This document shows, piece by piece, positions 53,292 through 64,000 of a stretch of DNA of 64,000 nucleotides; position 1 is the stretch's first letter; each line of letters begins with the position of its first letter. Position numbers and translations under genes: made by a program. The stretch is from Anoplolepis gracilipes (lineage: Eukaryota > Arthropoda > Insecta > Hymenoptera > Formicidae). The stretch lies in the NCBI RefSeq assembly GCF_047496725.1, contig NC_132980.1, positions 9,096,572 to 9,160,571 of the forward strand. The letters are read 5' to 3'. The notes under the pieces were generated by a model. The model saw nothing but the letters and a program-made list of their open reading frames with translations. It was not told the origin of the DNA and ran no database searches.

Positions 53292-53345
53292 AGGGTGTTC
53301 CACACAACTGTTATTTTAATGGCAGAGTCCAATCTCGCGCCAATT
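53292..53345. mobile_element. Fragment related to the 7.9-kb element end
   Basis: ACAGGGTGTTCC followed by ATTTTAATGGCAG matches the terminal motif and subterminal block of the inverted-repeat element at 7864-8908. No inverted partner was found downstream, so this is a truncated or diverged end. The following 350 bp contain nothing else recognisable. Confidence 0.45.
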
Positions 53346-56302
53346 TTTCTTCGACTAAAAACCATGGCGCAAGTAGCTGTCAAAGATTATGAGTAAAAAA
53401 AACTTAAGCATAACGGACATTTAAAAAAATCTATAAAGAGATATAAAAGGATATTATCAAGACATTTATTGTTAAATGCTAATAGATTGTGCAATAAATC
53501 GTGAATTATCCGAAAATTTTTCTTGAAAAGTCAACTGCGGATTTTTCAATTCAAGAAAAATATTTCATTTTAATGACAACATCATTAAAACTAAGTATTT
53601 TATTTAAATTGCTTTTAAGACGCTGTGTATATTTTAATTGGAGCTCCGGTAGGATGAGAAAAAACAGAGAGCTAGTTAATCATTATTAAGAATCGGTTAA
53701 AGCCTGTCAAAGCGATTTATCGTTGCGAGAAAATTCGAGTTTCACCGACGTTTTTGTCGTCGTCGTTCGACTTGATCGGTCGCATGATTAGTCGCAGAAC
53801 GAAATTAATCAGGTCGCACAAAAGCAATTATAACATTAATAAAGGCAACAATGTATGTCACACAGCACTTCCGACGTACTTCCGTCGACGTGTTTCCAGT
53901 ATTTAAGCGCGAGAGAAGAGGGGAAGGGCGAGGCGGGAGGGGGGAGGGAGGGGGAGGCGCGATTATTCGAGCAGTCGCTCGAATTCCCGGTACGAGTATA
54001 TTACAACACAGCCTCCTTTTATTCGCGTATCTCTTGATACCACCACCGGCTGCACGTCATGCCTTCCGATTGCGTTGTAAACACGACGACTTTTCCATTT
54101 TTTTTTGCAGGTGTCATGCATCCTTGAGCTTTCTGTTATGATACGCGACTATGATATCTGATAAATTTACATTACAGAGATCTCAAGTAGGCGATTTTCA
54201 CAAAAATCCACACATAGAGGAAATGATTATAATATATATTCAACGAATGCTTCTCCCGATTACGCTACAAATACAGCTGTCATAAGCAAATCCGCCAACA
54301 AAAGCATGCGATAAACATGAGTTAAAAAAATAGAAAAATTTTTAAAAATTTCTGAAAAATATTTCAGTTGCATTTTCCTTTGATAGGAATAAGCCGATTT
54401 GTTCAGCAGTCTGCTTTTATCATACAATAATTCTTTGATAAAATTTATCGTAAAATATAATATGCGTATTTACTGTAAAATACGTTTTTATGTTATTTAT
54501 AAATTACATTTATAAAACGATATTAATTACAAAGTACTAATTTTTGTCAATACACTAGTATAAAACTTTTTCATCGTTTTCATTATTGTTTTCGAATTTA
54601 AAACACTTTGAATGCACACACAGCGCACGATACATATTTCAAATTATATGGAAAACAATAAGAAAAACCTTACGACTTTTATCAATGTTTTAATTTTAAA
54701 CGCATTTATAAAGACCTATTTTTTTTTTTTTTTTTTTCATAAACCCTGCCTTCGCTCCTAATTTGTAAAAAAAAAAAAAAAAAAAACAATACAACATGTC
54801 GAAGTCACCAACGATTCGATACTTTTGTATTTATTGTTAGTGGCGATTTGGAGGTACAGGTGGGGCTCGGTGACACACGCCAAGGTGCAAGCAAAATTAC
54901 ATAAGGCCTCGGCTTGGCGAGGAGAGTCGCGTGCTCTCACAAACAGGACTTTGTGTCGGTTATTACAACGCTGTCGAGAAATTTTCTATTAACGCGCGAT
55001 CGACGCTCGCGTCCACGTGCACGCATACATGTATACATATATGTATGCACGTGAGACGTTTACGGTCCGTACGTACTTTTACCGCGTGGTCGATGGGCAT
55101 CGCCCGCCATCGGCGCGCCGCGGCGGGCCTCTTACATTAGACTCAACCTGGACAGAGCTGGCTCTACATGTTCGAGAACCCCCGGTGATAAACCACGCGA
55201 GCAATCGGCGACGGAGATGTTGGACGCGGAACTTTGGTACCTAATTATGTCCGTCCAAGGAGAAGCGGATAAATCGATTTCACACAATGGAGAGAATCAG
55301 ACAATTCTCTCTACTTTATTTTCTTCTTCCAGCGCGCGCTTTCCTTGCTCCCTATCCCTGGCTTTAGAGACGTGGGGCATGCTTTATGAGACAGGCAAAA
55401 TGTGCGATTTCCTCCCCCACTCGGGGTGTTTCCCGGTTACTTTATTGCCAATTTGTTTATTCGCGTTACTGCGGGGATTGAAACCGACTGTAATTTCGCT
55501 GCGTTTCGGATTTCGATGTTCGATATATGTAGACACACGGTAATGTCGATTTATTTTATTTGTGACACGGGGAGCGTAGCAATTGCACGGTTTTCGATGT
55601 GAGATTGAAACCTGAGCTTTAAAATTACAATTTCAATCCGTTTTGTACATAAATATCTCGTAGCTATTACAGAGAATGTATAAGAATATACTTTGATCTA
55701 ATTTTGAATTGAATATATAACGTGTATAAATCCATGTAAACATTTAAATAGTAATAATCCATATTTATCTTTTCTCCGTTTATATCACAGTTTTTGAGTC
55801 TTTCCAATAATATTCAGGAGAATTCAAAATTGACATTTAAATCTCAAACGAAAATATATATCTATCAGATATTATTACTTAATGAAATATATAAATACTA
55901 ATTTCTGCAAGAATTTTGAGAAATTAAATCTATTTAAAAAAATTGTCACGGATGATAAAATTAGTAACTCATTTCTTTTGTATAATCGTGTTTCAAGTAA
56001 TTATATGCATATGTAACATTGTACTGTATATTTTAAGAATCCGTATAAGGTTCTAAAAAAATAAAGTGGCTAAATGAAATATTTATTCACATTTAACAAT
56101 GCTTGCAGTTCATGTTCATATAAAATTCACGAAAATGCACGTTTTCATCGACGCAATATATTGTTTTTCCGTCCCCACCTCTTGCCTCGCCATTAATTGC
56201 AGGCAATAAATAATTTAATTTTTCGATAATTTTATCAATACTTACTTTAATGATACTTGGAGCTCGGTCCAGTTACTGGTCTCGGAGGTTACTCGTCACT
56301 CA

Positions 56303-56309
<7 letters not shown>

Positions 56310-56340
<31 letters not shown>
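56310..56340. repeat. (CA)n microsatellite
   Basis: About 15 CA units; the only sizeable CA repeat in the window. Confidence 0.95.
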
Positions 56341-56341
<1 letters not shown>

Positions 56342-56935
56342 CACGTCATACATTTACATCACTGACGAGATATATACTGTGTTCATTTGCGCATAATACG
56401 ACGCTGATTGCTTGATGCTTTTCCGACACTATTACACGCTTATTACTTGGGTGAAAACGATATTTATATTCTCTCGGTAATTTGATTAATACACTTTACC
56501 ATATATTTCGACAATTATAATTACGCGAAATTCACATTTAACGGAATGTCGCGCTATCGACGCGTACCATATCCGTGCACAACACAATCGCTCGATACTT
56601 TTCTCTCGACACTCCCGATATTATGCGCCCTCCCTTGTAGACGATATTTATTCTCGTGAGATAAAGTCGTCTCGCGATGCTCGATCACGATTAAATCTTT
56701 ACCACATGCGTCCCGACGCCACGAATACCGCGGTTAACTTCTCAACTTTCGCAAAGTCAAGGCTGGTAACTGTCTGGTATCGTCCGATTCCGAGATTCCA
56801 AGTTTATTCTACGCAAATCAAGGATAGCTATCACGACGTCAATTACTCGAGCACTAATTTCTGTTAAACGCGATATTAACATGTGTGTATACGTAAATCG
56901 AATTTAAAAGCGCAACATTAATGCACGAATAAGGT

Positions 56936-57354
56936 CCTGCGCACAATAGGACAATTTTTAATATTAAATATTAAATATTATATTATTTTAAATATACTAA
57001 ATGAAATTAGTTAGGCTCGTTTTCAAGAAGTGCAGTTGTGCAGGATTTTCTTCCATTTTTCGAAACTTTCTCAGTATCGTTCCGGCTATCAATGAGGGTT
57101 GCTCTGAGCCTTTTGCCATTTTTAGGCCCTGCGCGCAATAGGAAAAATATTAAATATTAAATATTATATTATTTTAAAACAAGGAAATGAAATGGACTAA
57201 CGCACAATGCATTGAGAATTAGGAATAAAGAATTAAAATGACGAAATGTAAATATTAAATATTAAACTCGTACTATCATGGTGACCGATCATGAGTATGT
57301 GAAAAATATTGTGACTCTAAAAAAAAAAACGAGCCTAACTATTTCATTTAGTAT
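56936..57354. repeat. Inverted-repeat element (MITE-like) with internal direct duplication
   Basis: ATACTAAATGAAATTAGTTA (56994 onward, continuing GGCTCGTT) recurs inverted at 57327-57354, with one base lacking in the second arm. The arms are about 28 bp and enclose about 330 bp. A second feature is a direct repeat: CTGCGCACAATAGGACAA plus an AATATTAAATATTATATT block at 56936-56990, and CTGCGCGCAATAGGAAAA plus the same block at 57125-57178. One copy lies outside the inverted arms. No coding frame. Confidence 0.6.
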
Positions 57355-59424
57355 AGATAGATGCAGTTGGCGCGACAGAGCTGTATGTTTACATGTATGT
57401 GTTGTACTGTCCGTTTAGAAAGGTAGAGATATATTGTATTACATACACACGGATAATTTCAGTGAAGATCGAAACAAGAGATAAGCACGCTTGAAAAGGA
57501 GAAGGAATATAAAAGAAAGAGAGAAAGAGAGAGAGCGAAGTAAAGTACAGCCGGACTCGATTCCGAGAATTTTCCTCGCGCGCTTCTCTATCTTCTTTTT
57601 TTCTTTCTCCCTCTCTTTCTTTCTTTTCGTCCTCGCATTTTTCGATAATAGGTTCTTGCTTAGATCAGTATCACCTCGACTGTCGCGAAGATTAGTTTGA
57701 ATCTTTCTCGCTTTATAATGCGGACGTTTTTATCCGTACACATAATCATATTATCAAGAGTAGTAAATTAATTTTCCAAACATTGCAACTCGTTTTTATT
57801 ATACTACGAGAATATTTATTATACGATATTTGATACATGATATTTGCGTCCTATATTCGATATATAATGTATTAATGTCGCGTTTATATTTGATACATGT
57901 AAATCACGTTTAATAAAAATATATTTAATTAGCATAATACAAACTCGGAATTCGGGATCGGACCAAAGTGTCGTATCTAGGATTACGGAACCGGAAATTG
58001 AGATACTCAATCATTTCCGCGTTCGTCTACAGTGTATATGTTGCACGCTATTATTTATGACATGAAGACGATTGTGATGATATAACCGCGATCGAACGTT
58101 GTGTTAATAGAGTTCTGCACAATTACAACGTGTGTGTTAAACATGTTAATAAAATTAAGAGAAACTAAATGATCGAGAATATAAATATCTAAACAAAAAC
58201 TGTATAATGCCGGGAGTGCCGAAAAGGTATCGGGTGAGTGTCGTATTATGTATAAATCTAAAACATAGTCATTAATGTAATACAGTGTGATAATGAAAAA
58301 TCTACGGAACCGCATCAACCGTCGAGCTGTCATGTTGCTCCAACAATAAGCATCAAAGTAAGTATTAAAATTTTCGAAAATAAATATTGCTAGTCAATAA
58401 TAAAGTAAGCGTGCAATATTGAAAATTAAAAAAAGTATCGAGAAACTATCATATTACGTGCAGATAGTATATCAAATTGACAGAATAAAATGTGTGATAA
58501 TAATTATATAAAATCTAAAAGTGACTCAAAAAAGCATTGTAATCATATTAATGAGAGAGTAAATTTCGCGTTCTAATTTTTTCTTTTTTTTTGAAAGTTA
58601 TATATTTTATTTATATGATATTTCTAAAAATTCGAGATTATTATATTCTTGGTCTGCTTTTTCTTTACTTTTTTTTATAAAATCGATTCTTCCAAGCAGA
58701 GTTCTGCGCTTTGAAATACATAAAATATGCGAGTTTGAAAATATCGATGGGAACTATTATGCTGAATATTTATCGAATATCTGATAGGAAATTAATTATA
58801 AAAGGACAAATGAATTATAAAAGACGGGGATTTGCATGTTTCTAAATACAATCCTGTGGTGCGCGCGCGCGTTTTATTCCCATATCCCCGAGCTACGCAC
58901 GAAAATGACCCGAAGACGGCCGATCGTACTCGAAGATCCGCGTGGTGCTTGTGAGAGTCGCGAGTCCAGGGTGTTTCGAACGGAGGATAAAGAGCCAGAG
59001 CTGAAAGCCTTTCAAGATACTTTCTGATTTTAAATAGCGTTATCAAATATTACAAATGCATACACGAAACGCACATCGATAAATATGATTGTCGGCAGGC
59101 AAATCTCTGTCGCATACAAAATGTCAATGAAATTTCACCTCGTGGCTTCAATAATAAATCAAATAATATTGAATGATGGTTTATTTATGAGCTCGGATTT
59201 AACATCGCCCATTTCTATTCGCACAGAGGTCTCAATGATATGTTACATATCTCTGTTACTTATATTAGTTACATCGTTGAAATTTCCATTAAATATATAC
59301 TATAGAGGCAAATTCATATCGCTAAAATATTAATAAGATATCTCATTATAAGACTTATTTTTCCATTTAATAAATTAAATAATAATTTAGCACACCTTTA
59401 TTTAATACAGATCCGTTCTGATAT

Positions 59425-59486
59425 TTTAGGGGATTTAAAAAATTATATGCAAAAGAATGCATATAATTTTTTAAATCCACTAAAAA
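59425..59486. repeat. Hairpin with perfect 21-bp stem and 6-nt loop
   Basis: The arm 59431-59451 (GGATTTAAAAAATTATATGC plus A) is perfectly complementary to 59458-59478, with loop AAAGAA. After one mismatch the outer TTTTAG/CTAAAA extends the stem by 6 bp. Total length is about 60 nt, near the size of an insect pre-miRNA, though it is very AU-rich. Confidence 0.65.
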
Positions 59487-60365
59487 TCAATCTTTAGTCG
59501 TCGCAGTAGTAGCAGAAAATAAACGTATTTTTTATATTCTAATACATATCCTGATAAAATATTATGAAATATTCAGCAAAATATTAATTTTTATTTTATG
59601 CTACCTCGTCTCCACATATTTACACAGAAAAAATGAAAAGATTCGACTTAGAAAAAACACACGGTCCCGTTTAAAAAGATAAGGTAATTTGTCACCTGTT
59701 TCCCTCTTCCTCGCTCCTGAAAAATCCGGTAACATATCTCATTTATTCCGCGAAGAGCCTCAACGAGAGACCGAAATACCGAGAAATAATTTTTTCGCTA
59801 TCTCTAATAGTTTCGGAGAAAAGAGATGCTTCTAACATATACACTTAACATATAGTCCAGCGTGTACGTACACGGGGAATACGACATGGAATACACACAT
59901 ATACGAACACATACAGATTTAGTTCTCCCCGACTTCGTAGATGGCGCTAGACATTCTCGGCGCGCTATATTCTCAGCTTTTTATCCGGGCGCTTGCGTGC
60001 CCCGCGCCAGTCGTGGATCGGTCCTCGCGTCAGTGGTATCGGTTGTTCGCTTTTTTTCCCCGTCCGTCTCTGTTTTCGTTCGCGCGAACGACCGACGCTT
60101 TCGCGAAACGCCGCTTGTGTAATACGACAGTAGTTGATAAACGTCATGCAATATGCAAGCAAGTGACACTCGAATCGCGATGGGTGACCGCCGGCCCGGA
60201 TCCGGGTGACAACTGACAACGTCCCGCGGGATCTCGGCGTCTCGTGTCTTGGCGACAATAACCGCGACCGTTTACCTCCCTCCCTCCCTTCTTCTTCCCG
60301 CGATCGCGAGTGACATCGAATGCAGCGATAAATATCGATCGAACGTCAAGGATCGTACTCTTTCT

Positions 60366-60413
<48 letters not shown>
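60366..60413. repeat. C run plus (CT)n microsatellite in a CpG-rich leader
   Basis: Nine C residues followed by (CT)n, about 950 bp upstream of the signal-peptide exon. It creates the Arg/Glu run in the antisense frame. Confidence 0.95.
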
Positions 60414-60419
<6 letters not shown>

Positions 60420-61190
60420 CTCGATCGCGGGGATGGATCGTTTCTCGAAGCGACGGCGCGCGCGCGACTGTTGACATCGCGCACGACGCACGACCAAAGC
60501 GATTCGTAGCCGGATTATCGTTATTCTCGGCTTCGCGTGTGCAGTCGCCTCTCCTCGTAGAATGGACACTCGCCGTCGTAACGACGGCGTTGTCAGCGGC
60601 GCGGTGCGCGCATCGATCAACCCGTGAGGGCAGGCGACCCTCGCCGCCGAGGGACGGTGGCGGCGAGACAGAGAAACGTGAAGCTCGCCGAGAGAGCTCC
60701 GGCCGTCGTTTCGTTTATTCGCGTCGCGATATACAACCGATGTAATAAAGGGCCCCCCCATCGCCCCCGCGAAGAGGAGGGATGGATGTAACTCATCGCC
60801 GTGTTCTCCTCGTCCCCGTGCAATGGCAGACGCGTCGCGGATCGGACGCTCCGGCAGCGGTTCCCGACGGCCGACGCGGCTGAAGTAAACGACCTGGTCG
60901 GTGATCAACGACCACGCATATCGATACATATATCGTTGGCGCGTTCGCGCGCGCGCGCGCGCGAGACGCCGGATTTGCTCGCCAAGTTGCCTGTGTGCCT
61001 CGAAATATTTTGTGTGCGTCGAAATAAAAATAAGATAGAAGAGAAAAGAAAGAGAGAAAAATCATCTCCATCTCCGTCCGTGTCAGAAGAGCGACGTCGA
61101 GGAGGAAGATCGCGTTAACGAGAGAGATTTTCCAGACGACTTCATCGATGACGACGACTTGGCGCGTGTGCTGATCGGCGTGCCCGGGTG

Positions 61191-61233
61191 CCCCGATCCC
61201 CGATCCCCGATCCCCGATCCCCGATCCCCGATC
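61191..61233 (+). repeat. CCCCGAT minisatellite
   Basis: Six tandem copies of the 7-mer CCCCGAT, about 120 nt upstream of the signal-peptide ATG and so probably in the 5' UTR or core promoter. Confidence 0.95.
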
Positions 61234-61354
61234 TTTCTACCTCTTTCTTTATTACCCTCGATAGAGAGTTGAGCGTGTTGTGTGCCTGGATCCACGGCAT
61301 CACGGAAGAACGGAAAGAGCACGACGCACGACGGGGCAGCCCTCGGATATATTA

Positions 61355-61421
61355 ATGAAGATGTGCCGCGGATTGATCGATCGGTTGCTCCTGCTAGCGG
61401 CCTTCGGAATCACGGTCCAAG
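61355..61421 (+). CDS. First coding exon (signal peptide) of an unidentified secreted or membrane protein
   Basis: ATG at 61355 opens MKMCRGLIDRLLLLAAFGI, then TVQ, a basic N-terminus followed by a hydrophobic core, typical of a cleaved signal peptide. It ends in phase 1 at a consensus donor (CCAAG then GTACGTGA). A phase-1 intron just after the signal peptide is common in receptors and adhesion proteins; the Ly6 gene here has the same design. The exon sits at the end of a 1.4-kb CpG-rich island typical of a promoter and long 5' leader. No partner exon is evident in the remaining 2.6 kb, so the protein family cannot be told. Confidence 0.6.
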
Positions 61422-62457
61422 GTACGTGATCCTTTCTCTCTTCCTCTCACCCCCTTGTCGACGGTGTACCCCATTCCAGACCCCAATCTTCCTATCCCTA
61501 CCCTTCCCCCTCCCCCTCCCCCTCCCCCTCCCTCGGTCTCGCTTCCTCTATCCTCTATGATTCTCCCTAGCACGCACCGCTGCTTTTACGGTCCAGCGTC
61601 CCCTGTACGGTGCGTAAATAATATACGGGGTGTCCTTGTTCTACGCGATAGCGATTCGGTGGCGATACGCATTTAAACGAAATGCCGGATATATTCCCAC
61701 GGATTCTCTCGGTCCCGTTTACGCCAGATGCACAGAGGAGCCACAGGCTCGGGAAAAGCGATTCGATCAGCATCGCTCTTCGCGACGGCGACGGCGGCTG
61801 CGGCGGCGAATCCTATTCGCATAAATTGATTTGCGCACCCTCCCTTCCTAGTGTTGTTTCGTCGATCTCGTTCCGCCGAATCCGCGCAAATCGAGTTCGC
61901 GTGTAACGAGGACGCACTTTGCAACTTAGGGGTTCCGGTTAAAATCGACGGACGAAAATGGACTCTGATCGCTCTCACGTTTTTTATCGCGTCGCTAAAT
62001 TCCAACGCAAAAAAGCGGTAAAACGCTAAAAAGGGAAAGAACGTCATTTTTTACTTTTATATCCCACTTCCAACGAAGAACGTACGATAGGGCTTCGGCT
62101 TTCGGTAGTTTCGGACAATGTTTATATGAAATAGTTGATTAACTCACGTTTGTATTAGCCAACATTTGCATTTCAGATAAAACAGGGGAGATAAGATAGA
62201 TGTAGCGCTAAGCAGGAAGTATGAGCGAAAGATCAACAAAAAGCAATGTACGTTTCGATTACTATCAAGAGTTATTGAGATATATTTTCAAATATTTCTC
62301 TCTGTCTTATCATTTATTAATAGAAAAGAAAGAAATGCGTGTGATGTACATATCGATTATATTCTTGCTGTGATTTCTAAGTGCATTTTAAAAAATAATA
62401 CATAATTGATCATAAAGCGCAAACAACTTTAAATCGTTTAAACAGGGAACGATTATT

Positions 62458-62484
62458 AAAGTGTTCCTCCCCGAGGAACACTTT
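62458..62484. repeat. Perfect 12-bp hairpin with CCC loop
   Basis: AAAGTGTTCCTC, loop CCC, GAGGAACACTTT: a perfect 12-bp stem in the first intron of the signal-peptide gene. It is GC-richer than its surroundings. There is no T run after it on the plus strand, and a terminator role is not expected in a eukaryote. Confidence 0.6.
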
Positions 62485-63952
62485 GATTCGTGCCTGTACT
62501 AATACTTACGTACGGGCTCCGGTATCATTTCGTCCGAAATCAATTCTGTTAACCCTCAATTACTTTGATGGAGGCACACATCTGACCCCGATGCAGATAG
62601 CTTGTGAGATATCACTTTTTATCTTGAACTCTGACTCGTTATATTGCTCAAATGATTTTCACTTTTTCCCCCCTTTTTCCCTACATCTAATTAGAAAGCA
62701 AGTTATTCCCTTTGATGATGATACACGCTAATTTTGACGGGTTTATTAAATTCTACCTTACCCGATTTTTGTTTCACGTAGAGATTTTATAATCAACGCA
62801 GTCGAGTTATTTTACAAACGTATCTTTGCTAGTCGTATAAAATGAAAATTTCATATTGCGTTTCGAGTAATAATCATAAAAAAAATGTAGTTTTTTTACA
62901 AAGTTTTTTTTTTTTCAGTACGTTACGTTACTAAATCGATGGCAAGTGGAAACTACGTTTCCTCAAACTGTTTGTCTTTTTGTAATTTACGTAATATGGA
63001 GAAGCAATTAGCAAATTTTTCTCTCGGTTCGGGATCAGATTTATGCTTAAATAATCACGAATATATTTACCTGGCACGTTATACACGACTGCATATACCG
63101 CGGGCCGATATCGGCTGTAGGAAAAACAAGATTCGAGGAATATTAAGGGAAAGTTTTCCGACGCGGACGGGTTATTTATTTTAGTAGTTTCCGCGCGGCG
63201 AGCGCGCGTCTAAAAATAGACGGTGATACGGCTAGAGTCGCGGTAGGCTTTTTCGATGTTCTATTTTTGTTTGCGACGCGATGTTTATCGTTATTTAAGC
63301 AAAACTCCACATCTCCATTCTTACGCGGCCAGCGCATTGCGTTCTATACCGTTTGCAGCGCAAGCGAGTATTTCAAGATATATATTTCGCGCTTTATTTT
63401 TTCAAACCGCGCGCGTTTGTGTTTTTTCAAACGTAATTTCGTCGCAACGGCCAGCACGCATTAAGTTTTGTTAAGAATTAAGTAGATTTTGCCGTGCGTT
63501 ATATGCAGGCATATTATTGTTATCAACACGTTACTCGAAGCATATATTATTTATGTTGAAAATTTTTAGAATTATATCCAATTACAAAAGAGTTTTACAA
63601 TTTCTTTTTTTTTTTTTTTTTTCCTAATACACGATGAAGAACGTTTTGGGAATCTATTGTGGAATTTCGAATTTAAGCGAATTAGGTGTAATATTCATTG
63701 CTTAGCCAACTATTTCAATTTCCTTGAGAAGGTATGCGGGAGCAGCTCTCTGTTGAACGCAAGACGTTATATTGATTTCCATATATAATTACGCGCGTGT
63801 GCTGGAAATAAGGGCGAACGGCACGCGACACGATTATGCTAAGGCATATTGAACAATGTGTAAATGATAAATTGACCCAAGTTTATCCCCGTTTCGTAAT
63901 TTCTTGAATAATTCCAAGATTCTTTCTCTTTCGTTCTTCGATCGTGTTTCGG

Positions 63953-63953
<1 letters not shown>

Positions 63954-63989
<36 letters not shown>
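63954..63989. repeat. (CT)n microsatellite at the right edge
   Basis: CT repeat that degenerates into T-rich sequence at the window end. Confidence 0.95.
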
Positions 63990-63996
<7 letters not shown>

Positions 63997-64000
63997 TTTC

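Larger units (their letters stand above)
52567..59900. other. Long spacer with repeats, no recognised gene
   Basis: Includes GC-richer patches at 53.1-53.3, 53.85-54.1 and 54.84-55.6 kb, two homopolymer runs (54720-54738 T, 54767-54786 A) and the repeats listed separately. The patch at 54.84-55.6 kb might be an unannotated non-coding RNA or promoter, but no exon could be supported. Confidence 0.35.
59900..61354 (+). promoter_or_regulatory. CpG-rich promoter and 5' leader of the signal-peptide gene
   Basis: GC content and CpG density rise sharply from about 59930 and stay high to the exon at 61355. The island contains C9 followed by (CT)n (60366-60413), a CG alternation (about 60950-60962) and a 7-bp minisatellite (61191-61233). 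Long frames on both strands here (up to 261 residues on the minus strand at 60144-60929) look compositional, being made of Arg/Glu runs over the CT repeat. Confidence 0.5.
61422..64000 (+). other. Intron 1 of the signal-peptide gene (partial)
   Basis: Begins at the GTACGTGA donor. It starts GC-rich, with a (TCCCCC)n run near 61500-61532, and becomes AT-rich after 62 kb. It contains the 12-bp hairpin at 62458 and a T21 run near 63601. No acceptor with coding sequence was recognised before the window end. Confidence 0.4.

Noticed and set aside
60144..60929. 261-residue minus-strand open frame
   Set aside because: It lies in a CpG-rich leader, reads as Arg/Glu runs over a CT repeat and shows no domain; overlapping plus-strand frames are equally open.

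Overview
This is nuclear DNA of an insect, most likely an ant or another hymenopteran. The evidence is an AT-rich background full of (TA)n, (GA)n/(CT)n and poly(A/T) tracts, GT-AG introns in every multi-exon gene, a hymenopteran-style defensin, a Methuselah-like receptor and an insect-type GPI-anchored Ly6 protein. Genes sit in short GC-richer islands separated by long AT-rich spacers. All assignments come from reading the sequence; no database search was possible.

Layout. (1) 1-10323, minus strand: the 5' part of a TBL2-like gene (membrane anchor exon, 4.8-kb intron, first WD40 exon). The rest of the gene should lie left of the window. Its first intron holds a 1,045-bp inverted-repeat transposon. 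(2) 14525-16399, plus: a complete three-exon cyclophilin with an N-terminal presequence. (3) 20619-31232, minus: an unrecognised gene of six phase-compatible exons (557 codons), rich in Ser/Arg and carrying seven Arg-Arg-x-Ser motifs. A two-exon defensin gene (25427-26765, plus) lies inside its largest intron, on the opposite strand. (4) 31.1-37.1 kb: two CpG-rich promoter-like islands, one with two consensus CRE palindromes and one with two strong minus-strand splice donors. (5) 43321-45971, plus: a three-exon Ly6/uPAR protein. (6) 48238-49698, plus: an intronless Methuselah-like GPCR followed by a polyadenylation-type signal and a 32-nt A tract, which suggests a retroposed copy. (7) 51846-52566, plus: a small two-exon RIIa-domain protein (RIIAD1-like). 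(8) 59.9-61.4 kb: a CpG-rich promoter/5' leader ending in a signal-peptide exon (61355-61421) whose gene continues beyond the right edge.

The genes do not form a pathway; this is a normal eukaryotic neighbourhood. The most interesting points are the defensin nested in the unknown phospho-motif-rich gene, the candidate Methuselah retrogene, three unexplained long hairpins (12.6, 59.4 and 62.5 kb) and two inverted-repeat elements (7.9 and 57 kb). I found no rRNA, tRNA, CRISPR array or viral genes.
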